Below, in pieces: positions 1-6,039 of a DNA stretch of 7,333 bases. Origin of the DNA: CAZJNX01 sp964547415. GTDB taxonomy: Bacteria > Pseudomonadota > Alphaproteobacteria > Rhizobiales > Amorphaceae. Made by a program: the position numbers and the translations under genes. The stretch spans positions 1 through 7,333 of the forward strand of contig CAZJNX010000218.1 in NCBI GenBank assembly GCA_964547415.1. The letters are read 5' to 3'. Position 1 is the first letter of the stretch. Every line of letters starts with the position of its first letter. The notes beneath the pieces were generated by a model. The model saw nothing but the letters and a program-made list of their open reading frames with translations, had not been told where the DNA came from and did not search any database.

Positions 1-71
1 CCCCGGCAGGACTCGAACCTGCGACACCCGGTTTAGGAAACCGGTGCTCTATCCGGCTGAGCTACGGGGCC
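1..71 (-). tRNA. tRNA-Arg(CCU), 3' end cut by window edge
   Basis: On the minus strand the cloverleaf folds cleanly. The acceptor strand GGCCCCG (71-65) is followed by TA, a GCTC/GAGC D stem, a 5-bp anticodon stem CCGGT/ACCGG and a TTCCTAA loop, which gives anticodon CCU (arginine, AGG codons). The T arm is GCAGG-TTCGAGT-CCTGC. The 3' acceptor strand begins CGGGG, pairing with CCCCG, but its last two acceptor bases and the discriminator lie beyond base 1. It lies about 60 bases downstream of hisN on the same strand. No promoter of its own is obvious in the short gap, so read-through from hisN is possible. Confidence 0.96.
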
Positions 72-75
72 CCCG

Positions 76-97
76 CGCTTTTCCGCAAGGAAAAGCG
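76..97. repeat. 9-bp perfect stem-loop with GCAA tetraloop between hisN and tRNA-Arg
   Basis: CGCTTTTCC (76-84) and GGAAAAGCG (89-97) are perfect complements around the loop GCAA. The hairpin sits between the hisN stop and the tRNA-Arg 5' end. No T-run follows it on either strand, so it is not a classical intrinsic terminator. It could protect the hisN mRNA 3' end, mark a processing site before the tRNA, or be a dispersed intergenic palindrome. The role is inferred; only the fold is seen. Confidence 0.6.
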
Positions 98-131
98 ATA
101 GCGGGCCGGACGGGGCGGCGCAAGGCCGGGC

Positions 132-920
132 TCAACCGGCGAGCAGCTCCAGGACCGCCGGCAGGAGCGCGGGATCGCCGACCGCGACCACCGCGCCGCC
201 ACCGGCCGCCGACCCGCCGTCCCAGGCCGAGACGCGGCCGCCGGCGGCCGCCAGGAGCGGCACGAACGGGGCGATGTCGTAGGGCTTCAGCCCCGCCTCC
301 ACCACGACGTCCGCCTGGCCCGCCGCGACCATGGCGTAGCCGTAGCAGTCGGTGCCCCAGCGCACGTGGCGCACCGCGTCCGCGAGGCGACCGAAGGCGT
401 CGGCCGCCGCCCCCTCGAACATGTCGGGGGTGGTGGCGCACACGAAGGCGTCGGCGAGGGACCGGCAGGGCCGGGTGGAAAGGGCCCGCCGCTCCGACCC
501 GCGCTGCCAGAAGGCGTCCGTCCCGTCGCAGAAGAAGCGCTCGCCGACGAAGGGCTGCGCCATCATGCCGATCCGCGGCGTCCCGCCTTCCGACAGGGCG
601 ATCAGGGTGCCCCAGGATGGAAGGCCCGCGACGAAAGCGCGCGTCCCGTCCACCGGATCGAGGATCCACGTGCGCCCGCTGCGCCCCTCGACCGGGGCCA
701 TCTCCTCGCCGAGGATCCCGTCGTCCGGGCGCTCCCGGGCGATGATGTCGCGCATCGCCGCCTCCGCGCCCCGGTCGGCGGCGGTCACCGGGTCGAAGCG
801 GGCCTCCCCCTTCAGCGTCACCGCGGGGCTCGCCCGGAAGTGGGGGAGGATGGCCGCCCCGGCCGCGTCGGCGAGGGCGTGGAGGAGGGCGGTGTCGGAG
901 AGGGTGTCGGCGCGGGTCAT
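132..920 (-). CDS. hisN: Histidinol-phosphatase, inositol monophosphatase type
   Basis: The 262-residue protein belongs to the IMPase superfamily of Mg2+-dependent phosphatases. Visible motifs, in order, are TAADRGAE (47-54), GEE (71-73), the metal-binding DPVDGT (88-93) followed by RAF, and a C-terminal WGTDCYGY...AAG block leading to KPYDIAP (212-218), whose Asp is the last metal ligand. The GLKPYDIAPFVPLL form is typical of HisN-type histidinol-phosphate phosphatases, which carry out the penultimate step of histidine synthesis in many alphaproteobacteria; myo-inositol phosphatase or related activity cannot be excluded. The length is normal for the family. The ATG at 920 fits the family N terminus, but no strong ribosome-binding site precedes it. 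Its upstream region is shared with the divergent small RNA promoter, and tRNA-Arg(CCU) lies downstream. Confidence 0.92.
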   Translation of the reverse strand: MTRADTLSDTALLHALADAAGAAILPHFRASPAVTLKGEARFDPVTAADRGAEAAMRDIIARERPDDGILGEEMAPVEGRSGRTWILDPVDGTRAFVAGLPSWGTLIALSEGGTPRIGMMAQPFVGERFFCDGTDAFWQRGSERRALSTRPCRSLADAFVCATTPDMFEGAAADAFGRLADAVRHVRWGTDCYGYAMVAAGQADVVVEAGLKPYDIAPFVPLLAAAGGRVSAWDGGSAAGGGAVVAVGDPALLPAVLELLAG

Positions 921-1082
921 GCGTCACCGGTCGGTTCTTCCGCCGCCCATGGGAGGCATGCGGCAGCGGGTAGCAGGGCGGATGATCCTTCCCTCCGGCC
1001 GGCAATGGACCGAATCCCGCTCGCCGTCGACCCTTTCGCGGGCAATCGCGTTCGCCGCTCGGCCAGGTGCGCCCGACCGCGC

Positions 1083-1144
1083 ACAAAAAATATCGCTGGC
1101 GCGGCCATGGGCACCTTGACTTTGCTGCGGTGCAATGCCAGTTT
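1083..1144 (+). promoter_or_regulatory. Promoter of the MmgR-like sRNA with a TGC-rich (PhaR-like) element
   Basis: TTGACT (1116-1121), inside a CTTGACT context, is a good sigma-70 -35 box of the Rhizobiales type. With a 17-base spacer the -10 position is CAGTTT (1139-1144), a weak match, and the transcript would start near 1150. An A-rich patch (1085-1092) lies upstream. The spacer holds the inverted repeat TTGC-N6-GCAA (1122-1135) and TGC occurs five times between 1123 and 1148. PhaR/AniA regulators of polyhydroxybutyrate metabolism bind TGC-rich inverted repeats, so this may be their site. The boxes are seen; the regulator is inferred. Confidence 0.6.
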
Positions 1145-1149
1145 GTGCA

Positions 1150-1235
1150 TCGCGGCAGGGCGCTGGTCCTGCCGCTGCCCTCCTTGGGCGTTTCCTCCCT
1201 AGACTTAGGCCGCTCGCAAGAGCGGCCTTTTTTTT
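1150..1235 (+). ncRNA. mmgR: Trans-acting small RNA, MmgR / alpha-r8 ('suhB' Rfam) family
   Basis: The RNA of about 85 nt has three hairpins. Stem 1 is GCGGCAGG/CCTGCCGC (1152-1159 with 1168-1175). Stem 2 is GCCC/GGGC around the loop TCCTT (1177-1189). An unpaired stretch with TTTCCTCCCT (1191-1200) follows, and then a terminator hairpin. Size, order and the pyrimidine anti-Shine-Dalgarno stretch match the alpha-r8 family, whose Rfam name comes from a neighbouring IMPase-type gene; here the neighbour is hisN, which is IMPase-like. In Sinorhizobium meliloti MmgR is Hfq-associated and represses phasin mRNAs, limiting polyhydroxybutyrate accumulation. It lies between hisN and the N-formylglutamate amidohydrolase gene, opposite to both. 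Family assignment is from memory of structure and motif; the 5' end is an estimate. Confidence 0.78.
1208..1235 (+). terminator. Rho-independent terminator of the sRNA
   Basis: GGCCGCTC (1208-1215) pairs perfectly with GAGCGGCC (1220-1227) across a GCAA tetraloop and is followed directly by eight T (1228-1235). This is the strongest intrinsic terminator in the window. No protein gene on the plus strand ends before it, which is what first points to a noncoding transcript here. Confidence 0.95.
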
Positions 1236-1380
1236 GCGCGGGGTCGCCCCCGGCGCCCGCCGCCTCGCCCCCGCGGGCCGCGCCGTCGCCTTCGCGCGAG
1301 CGGCATCCGCGGGCACGTACCTCGCAAGCCGACGGAGACCTCGAGATCCCTCCTCCCGCGGCGAGGCTGCCGCGCGCCCC

Positions 1381-1409
1381 GGCCGGGAAGGCGCGGGGCC
1401 CGCCCGGCC
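1381..1409 (-). terminator. Inverted repeat directly after the amidohydrolase stop, possible weak terminator
   Basis: GGCCGGG (1381-1387) and CCCGGCC (1403-1409) are perfect complements enclosing 15 bases and abut the stop codon of the N-formylglutamate amidohydrolase gene (1410-1412). There is no T-tract, so intrinsic termination is doubtful; such GC stems also arise by chance in DNA this rich in G+C. The remaining bases between the sRNA terminator and this repeat (1236-1380) show no gene or clear signal. Confidence 0.25.
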
Positions 1410-2340
1410 CTACTCGGCCGCGTCGGAGAGGGGACCGGCGCGGCTTGCGATCGCATCGACGAGGCTGCCGGCGAAGGCGGCCATGTCCTGCCGGACCGTC
1501 TCGAAGGCCGCCGTCTTCCGGAAGCGCTGCTCGTCCATGTAGAGGGCGCGGTTGATCTCCACCTGCACCACGTGGATGCCCGCCCGGGGCGTGCCGTACC
1601 GCTCGGTGATGAAGCCGCCGGCGTAGGGCCTGTTGAGGCCGGTCCGGTAGCCGAGGTCGGCGAGGATCTCCGTCACCAGGCGGGTGATGTCGCCCGCGCA
1701 GCTCGTCCCGAAGCGGTCGCCCACGATGATGTCGGGCCGCTGCGACGGGTCGAGGCCCCGCGCCCCGGAGGGCATCGAGTGGCAGTCGACGAGGACGCAG
1801 AAGCCGAACCGCCGCCGCGTCTGCGACAGGAGGGAGGACAGCGCCGCGTGGTAGGGGTGGTAGAGCCGCTCGATCCGGCCGAGCGCCTCGGCCACCGGGA
1901 TCGGCCCCGGGTAGNNNNNNNNNNTCCCGGTTGTCGGCCACCACGCGGGCGATGGTGCCGAGCCCGGCGGCGACGCGGGCCGTGCCCGTGCGGGCGGCGG
2001 AGGGGAGGGGCCCGTCGAACATCGCCGGGTCCAGCTCGTAGGGCTCCCGGTTCACGTCGAGGAAGGCGCGGGGGAAGTTCGCCTTCAGGAGCGGCGCGCC
2101 GATCGCGGTGACGCCGGCGAACAACTCGTCGACGAAGCAGTCCTCGGAGCGGCGCAGGCTCGTCCGGTCGAGGCGCGAGCCCTCCACGAAGGCGCGCGGG
2201 TAGCAGGCCCCGCTGTGGGGCGAATCGAACACGAACGGCGCCGTCCGCTCGGCCGGCTCCAGGATCTCGTGCGGCGGGACCCGCCGTCCCCCTCCCTCCG
2301 CCGCCGCCGCGGCGTCGGCGAACCCCTCGATGATGCGCAT
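1410..2340 (-). CDS. N-formylglutamate amidohydrolase, interrupted by an assembly gap
   Basis: The N-terminal part (2340-1925) reads about 138 residues with FDSPHSG (38-44), SEDCFVDELF and the block FPRAFLDVNREPYELDP (89-105), which are signatures of the FGase/HutG family (hydrolysis of N-formyl-L-glutamate to glutamate and formate, metal-dependent). The C-terminal part resumes in another frame as YPGPIPVAEAL and carries DCHSMP, DIIVGDRFGTSC and VEINRALYMDE, ending at TAG (1410-1412). The 10 N at 1915-1924 leave 13 bases between the last and first good codons, so the frame break reflects a gap of unknown true length rather than a proven mutation. The gap falls where relatives have only a short linker, so little is probably missing. 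The start ATG (2340) has AAGGG just upstream. There are no hut genes nearby, so a role in histidine degradation is not supported by context. The gene diverges from cpdR. Confidence 0.88.
1915..1924. other. Run of 10 N (assembly gap) inside the amidohydrolase gene
   Basis: Ten undetermined bases. Reading frames on the two sides do not agree with a length of ten: GA before and C after the gap would need a gap length divisible by three. The run is therefore most likely a placeholder. Long minus-strand open frames that cross it are artefacts. Confidence 0.97.
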
Positions 2341-2565
2341 GGACCCTTGTTCGGCTGGCTGGCTCGCGTTCCCGGCAAACTAGCAGACCGGCGCGCGGAG
2401 GGAACGCCCGACCGGCCGCCCGGGGCCTGCCAGCGCCGCACGGTCGCATTCGAGCCTTTCCCTCAACGGCCCGTGCACCCTCCTCCTTCACGGCGACTTT
2501 ACGGCGGGCGGCGATAACGGGCGGTGGATCGGCCGCCGGCGCGGCCGGGGGGGCGGAGACGAGGC

Positions 2566-2925
2566 GTGCGCATCCTGCTTGCGGAGGACGACGGGGATCT
2601 TCGGGGCTTTCTGGTGAAGGCGCTCGCCCGGGCGGGCTACCAGGTGGTGGCGGTCGCCGACGGCATGGCCGCCTACGAGCGGCTGCGGGAGGAGCCGTTC
2701 ACGCTCCTCCTCACCGACATCGTCATGCCCGAGATGAACGGGATCGAGCTCGCCCGCCGCGCGGTCCGCCTCGACCCGGACCTCAAGGTGATGTTCATCA
2801 CCGGCTTCGCCGCCGTCGCCCTCGACGCGGACGAGAGGGCGCCCCGCGGTGCGAAGGTCCTGTCCAAGCCCTTCCACCTGCGCGACCTCGTCCGCGAGGT
2901 GGGCCGTCTTCTCGACGCCGCCTGA
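2566..2925 (+). CDS. cpdR: Single-domain response regulator CpdR (cell-cycle proteolysis switch)
   Basis: The 119-residue protein is a lone receiver domain with no output domain. It shows the acidic pocket E7-D8-D9, phospho-acceptor D51 in LLLTDIVMPEMNGIELA, T79-G80 and the conserved K101 of KPF. In Caulobacter, CpdR is phosphorylated through the CckA-ChpT relay; the unphosphorylated form primes ClpXP at the pole for degradation of substrates in the CtrA pathway. D51 matches the known phosphorylation position. The GTG at 2566 is chosen because GGAG lies 7 bases upstream and RILLAEDD then begins the domain; an earlier in-frame GTG (2524) would add 14 odd residues. The C terminus ends in Asp-Ala-Ala, as expected for a ClpXP-degradable protein. 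It diverges from the amidohydrolase gene; the 225-base gap shows no clear CtrA box (TTAA-N7-TTAA). A general chemotaxis-like receiver is the less likely alternative. Confidence 0.88.
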   Translation: MRILLAEDDGDLRGFLVKALARAGYQVVAVADGMAAYERLREEPFTLLLTDIVMPEMNGIELARRAVRLDPDLKVMFITGFAAVALDADERAPRGAKVLSKPFHLRDLVREVGRLLDAA

Positions 2926-2936
2926 CGGCGCCCCGC

Positions 2937-2965
2937 TTGCGGGCGGGCGCGGGTGGCGCTATAGG
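2937..2965 (+). promoter_or_regulatory. Promoter of tRNA-Val
   Basis: TTGCGG (2937-2942) and TATAGG (2960-2965) are separated by 17 bases and lie about 30 bases before the mature tRNA-Val. A start near 2972 would give a short leader containing a 7-bp hairpin, GGCCGCC-GCG-GGCGGCC (2975-2991), just ahead of the tRNA 5' end. Confidence 0.6.
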
Positions 2966-2995
2966 ATATGCCCCGGCCGCCGCGGGCGGCCTTGC

Positions 2996-3070
2996 GGGCG
3001 GTTAGCTCAGCGGGAGAGCGCTGCCTTGACACGGCAGAGGTCACTGGTTCAATCCCAGTACCGCCCACCA
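2996..3070 (+). tRNA. tRNA-Val(GAC) with encoded CCA
   Basis: A complete cloverleaf: acceptor GGGCGGT/ACCGCCC, D stem GCTC/GAGC, anticodon stem CTGCC/GGCAG with loop TTGACAC (anticodon GAC, read GUC codons), and T arm ACTGG-TTCAATC-CCAGT, then discriminator A and CCA (3068-3070). All stems pair. DNA of mobile character begins shortly after the 3' end, so the gene may mark an integration boundary, but I found no second copy of its 3' end in the window. Confidence 0.97.
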
Positions 3071-3309
3071 TCTTCCACGAATACAGCAATTCGGGGCGTG
3101 TTCGCCACTCGGCGCCGCTGAAACATCAGCCGTCGGCATTAGCACGCGCGTTCACTGGTCGCCCCGCGAGAGACGGTCCGTGGCGGATCGTGTGTGCGCG
3201 TCAGTGCCGTGGTCTGATCCCGGATTTCACAGACGGCTTGCGACCCTGCGGTGTTTCGAAGCACGTAATGGAAGGTGATGCAATGGGTTAGCCATCTTCA
3301 AGCAATGTC
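3071..3309. other. Non-coding junction between tRNA-Val and IS1380 relic
   Basis: No gene, tRNA-like fold or T-tract terminator is visible. The stretch looks less G+C-rich than the core genes to the left. It should contain the left end and 5' leader of the IS1380 element; a purine-rich GGAAGGTGATG (3270-3280) resembles a leader ribosome-binding region, but I could not place the terminal inverted repeat. Confidence 0.4.
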
Positions 3310-3800
3310 TTGGCGACGAACGCGGCGGGGGAAGCGGGATCGACCCCTCTTCGGCTTCAGTTCGACCGCTCGGTAAAGCTCGCGTTCCAGGGATCCTCGC
3401 TCAGCTCCGATGGTGGTTTGCTGCTGCATCGCGAACTGGACGATGCCATCGGCTTGACCGACCTGGCGACGGCGCTGCTCGCCGATCCGCGCACCGGCCG
3501 CAATGGCCCCCATCGCCTCGCCGGGCTCCTGCGCCGGTCGACCGTCTCGTGGCTCGCCGGATACGAGGACGTCAATGACGCCGACCGGCTTTGCCGCGAT
3601 CGGTGATGCGGCAACGGGTGGGGGACGGGCCGTGAAGCGCGGTGCGCCGTCGGCGCGTGCGATCAGCCGGTTCGAGACGGCGGTGCCGACGCGGCCCGAG
3701 AAACTCGCCGTCCTTGCCGATCCCCGGCCGCTGGATCGATGCCGTGCACGACAGGCGGGCGCCGAAGTCGATCACGCTCGACACGGACAGCTCCGAGAGC
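3310..3800 (+). pseudogene. IS1380-family transposase, 5' part only, frameshifted
   Basis: The first 97 codons (from TTG 3310) read as the typical IS1380 N terminus: LRLQFDRSVKLAFQGSS, SSDGGLLLHRELDDAIGL, DPRTGRNG and LAGYEDVNDADRLCRD. The frame then breaks near 3601, near 3627 and at the CCCC run 3722-3725. Reading across these lesions recovers AVKRGAPSA, RFETAV, RPEKLAVLAD, GRWIDAVHDRR and LDTDSSES, the last containing the first catalytic Asp region of this DDE family. No transposase homology is visible after about 3800, so more than half of the usual protein of roughly 450 residues is missing. It faces the operon downstream. The element is dead unless helped in trans. Confidence 0.88.
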
Positions 3801-4101
3801 GCGGCATGATCGCAGGAAGACGAGGAACGGTCCCGTCCAGCGGGATCGACGGGGACGGTGCGCCGACAGGTCGCGGCCCCGACGCCTCGAGCCGTTCGAT
3901 GTGCGCGATCCGCATCCATTCCGGGCTACCGGCCCGCTCCTCGCGGCCACAACGCGCCGTTCTCGACCCGCATGCCGGCCCCTCGGCGCTATCGTGCATA
4001 CGCCCGAGCCGACCGGGGAACGCCGGCTGACGAAGCCCCCGCGCGAGGTCGCCGAGGGTGGCTCGCTCACCGTTCTCATGGTGAACCGCGGCCGGGCCGC
4101 G
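3801..4101. other. Unassigned DNA between IS1380 relic and the dioxygenase promoter
   Basis: Open frames cross this stretch in several frames on both strands, but their translations are Arg/Pro-rich and lack recognisable motifs, as expected of non-coding GC-rich DNA. I see no transposase homology, tRNA or terminator. It may be a scrambled remainder of mobile DNA or the ancestral leader of the operon. Confidence 0.4.
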
Positions 4102-4108
4102 CTATATC
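4080..4108 (+). promoter_or_regulatory. Candidate operon promoter with a palindromic, operator-like spacer
   Basis: CTATAT (4102-4107) is a good alphaproteobacterial -10 element; the -35 position (around GGTGAA, 4080-4085) matches poorly. Between them lies a perfect inverted repeat CGCGGCC-G-GGCCGCG (4087-4101). A weak -35 and a palindrome in the spacer would suit an operon controlled by a regulator, but the palindrome could be chance. The inferred 5' leader is about 38 bases, with GGGAG and GAGG before the GTG start. Confidence 0.4.
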
Positions 4109-4151
4109 CGGCGCGACACGGGGATCAAACGGATCGGGAGAGCGAGGCGTC

Positions 4152-5144
4152 GTGGCACGACAGGTCGGAAAAGCGTCGACGGACGACGCGACGGACATCA
4201 GCAGGAGCTGGGAGGACGACAACCAGGCGTGGTGGGACTGGTACGTCTCGCTGGCCGACAACCAGGCACGGCACGAGGCGCTGATCGATCTCGCGCCCCT
4301 GCCCGATGCGCCGCTCCCGGACATGGCAGAGATCGCGGAGGAGCTTCGCACGCCCTACACCCTCTCCGTGGAGGACCGTCGCTTCTTCGCGGAGAACGGG
4401 TTCGTCAAGCTGAAGGGCGTCCTCTCCACCGGTGCCGTCCTCAAGCTGCGCGCGGAGCTCCGCCGGCTCCTGTCGGAGGCCTTCGAGACCGCGCTCGACG
4501 GCGGTGCGGAGAACCGCTTCCTCAGCCTCGAGCTGCTGTGGCCGGAGAACGCCCTGGTGCGGGAATTCGTGCTCAGCCCCCGCCTTGCCCGGATCGCGGC
4601 CGAACTCCTCGACGTGCCGGCCGTGCGCCTCTACCACGACAACGTCCTGTCGAAGGAGCCGGGTTGCGGCCGCACCCCCTGGCATTACGACGACCACCAC
4701 TTTCCCCTCGCCACCCGCGACGTGGTGACGAACTGGATCCCGGCCCAGCCGATCCCGGCGGCTATGGGGCCGCTCGCCTTCGCCACGCCGATCTCGGCCT
4801 ATCGCCTCGTGGAGGATCTCGTCTTCAACACGGTCGACACGAGCTACGACAGGATGGTCGCAGAGACCTTCCGCGAGCACGGCGTTCCGGTGGAGGACGG
4901 CCCCTTCGCCATGGGCGAGATCAGCTACCACCACAATCTCAGCTTCCACACCGCCGCAGCGAACCGCACCCGCCGCAGCCGCATCGTGCTCGCCAACACC
5001 TACTTCGTCGACGGCGCACGCCTCCTCGAAAACCCCACCATGGTCTCGGGCGACTGGCAGAAGTTCGTCCCTGGCGCCAGGCCGGGCGACATCGCCGCCA
5101 GCCCGCTCAACCCGGTGTGCTGGCCGGCCGGATCCGCCGAATGA
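4152..5144 (+). CDS. PhyH-type Fe(II)/2-oxoglutarate-dependent dioxygenase
   Basis: The 330-residue protein belongs to the phytanoyl-CoA dioxygenase (PhyH) family of double-stranded beta-helix oxygenases, which typically hydroxylate small molecules in the cytosol using 2-oxoglutarate, O2 and Fe(II). Residues 71-90 (LSVEDRRFFAENGFVKLKGV) are the standard entry motif. YHDNVLSKEPG (161-171) leads to TPWHYDDHHFPL, giving the HxD pair H178 and D180. WIPAQPIPAAMGPLAFATP (195-213) is the conserved strand. The distal His is probably H266 in SFHTAAANRTRRSR, with R274, R275 or R277 to hold 2-oxoglutarate. The C-terminal GDWQKFVPGARPGD and SPLNPVCW are typical of the subfamily, so the gene is full length. 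The GTG at 4152 is chosen for the upstream GGGAG/GAGG and because translation before it lacks protein character. It heads the operon. Substrate unknown. Confidence 0.88.
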   Translation: MARQVGKASTDDATDISRSWEDDNQAWWDWYVSLADNQARHEALIDLAPLPDAPLPDMAEIAEELRTPYTLSVEDRRFFAENGFVKLKGVLSTGAVLKLRAELRRLLSEAFETALDGGAENRFLSLELLWPENALVREFVLSPRLARIAAELLDVPAVRLYHDNVLSKEPGCGRTPWHYDDHHFPLATRDVVTNWIPAQPIPAAMGPLAFATPISAYRLVEDLVFNTVDTSYDRMVAETFREHGVPVEDGPFAMGEISYHHNLSFHTAAANRTRRSRIVLANTYFVDGARLLENPTMVSGDWQKFVPGARPGDIAASPLNPVCWPAGSAE

Positions 5145-5977
5145 GCGACCTTGTCGATCGCAGCCTCGCCCATTGGAGCGCGGCGAAGCGACGTGGCATG
5201 GAGGACTTCTACGCCCTCGCTACCGCCGACTATCGCTATCTCGCCGAGGCGCTCGACTGGCGGTCCTTCCTGGAGGAGCGTCAGCGCGCCGTGGGGGATC
5301 GGGCCTTGCGGCTCCTCGACGTCGCGTGCGGCTCCGGCAAGTTCCCGGCGGCGCTCGTGCGACATGCCGGCGTCGGCGATGCCCGGATCCGGCCGATCGA
5401 GTACGACCTGCTCGACCCGTCCCCGTTCTCCCTTGCCGAGGCCCGCGACGCGCTCGCCCCTCCGTTCAAGGGCGGGACCGACTACGAGATGCCCCTCGAG
5501 CACCTCGACGTTCCGGCCGGCGCCTTCGACGTCGTCTGGGCGACCCACGCGCTCTACGCCGTTCCCGCGGAGGCCCTGCGCGAGGGCCTCGCGCGGTTCC
5601 TCGCCGCGATGCGCGGCGGCGTCGGCGTCATCGCGCACGCCGCGTCCGGCTCGCACTACCTTCGCTGGCAGGAGCTCTACCTCGAGGCCTTCGGGGCCGG
5701 GTCGCAGACGCGGTTCCTTGCCGCAGAAGCAATCCTCGCGACCCTGTCGGACCTCGGCGCGGGGGTGGAGGTGCGGACGGTCGCATACGAGACGGCGGCC
5801 CCGGTCGGTGCGGACGCGCAGGTGGAAGGCTTCCTCCAGCGTTGTGTCTTCGACGACACGGTCTCCCTCGACGAGATGCGCGGCCACGCCCCGACCGGCC
5901 GCTATCTCGAGGCCTGCTCCGGCCCGGACGGATGGCGCTTCCCCCAACGCGTCGCGCTTGTCCTCGTGCGAGCCTGA
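5141..5977 (+). CDS. Class I SAM-dependent methyltransferase (HNMT-like layout)
   Basis: The 278-residue protein starts at an ATG that overlaps the dioxygenase stop (ATGA), so translation of the two is coupled. It has a Rossmann-type methyltransferase fold: motif I LLDVACGSGKF (58-68), an acidic region after strand 2 (EYDLLDPSPFS, 87-97) and a post-I motif FDVVWATHALYAV (129-141). An N-terminal helix-rich segment precedes motif I. The C-terminal half, with VGVIAHAASGSHYLRWQELY and VEGFLQRCVFDDTVSLDEM, recalls the layout of histamine N-methyltransferase-like proteins, but this is a loose resemblance made by eye. The acceptor is unknown; the tight link to the hydroxylase suggests the same small molecule. 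There is no signal peptide or membrane segment, so it is cytosolic. The gene looks intact. Confidence 0.85.
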   Translation: MSDLVDRSLAHWSAAKRRGMEDFYALATADYRYLAEALDWRSFLEERQRAVGDRALRLLDVACGSGKFPAALVRHAGVGDARIRPIEYDLLDPSPFSLAEARDALAPPFKGGTDYEMPLEHLDVPAGAFDVVWATHALYAVPAEALREGLARFLAAMRGGVGVIAHAASGSHYLRWQELYLEAFGAGSQTRFLAAEAILATLSDLGAGVEVRTVAYETAAPVGADAQVEGFLQRCVFDDTVSLDEMRGHAPTGRYLEACSGPDGWRFPQRVALVLVRA

Positions 5978-6039
5978 GACGACCTTCCCCGCGCGTTCCC
6001 CCCGGGCACGCGCGCCCAATCGACCGGATCCCCTCACCC

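Noticed and set aside
1208..1235. Reading the strong terminator as the end of hisN or the amidohydrolase
   Set aside because: The T-tract is on the plus strand while both genes run on the minus strand, so it can only end a plus-strand transcript.
49..2340. A very long minus-strand open frame covering hisN, the sRNA and the amidohydrolase
   Set aside because: It follows the amidohydrolase frame only up to the 10 N, then runs in a wrong frame of repetitive Arg/Pro/Gly through non-coding DNA and hisN. It is an artefact of high G+C and the gap.
2524..2565. Earlier GTG start for cpdR
   Set aside because: It would add 14 residues of low-quality sequence before the receiver domain and lacks the good spacing of GGAG to the GTG at 2566.
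3663..4079. Minus-strand frames opposite the unassigned stretch as a possible gene
   Set aside because: No domain or motif could be recognised, the frames overlap the IS1380 relic, and the residue composition is that of shadow frames.
3858..4151. N-terminal extension of the dioxygenase upstream of the GTG at 4152
   Set aside because: The extension is Arg/Pro-rich and lacks family similarity. A ribosome-binding site precedes 4152, and the candidate promoter lies inside the extension.
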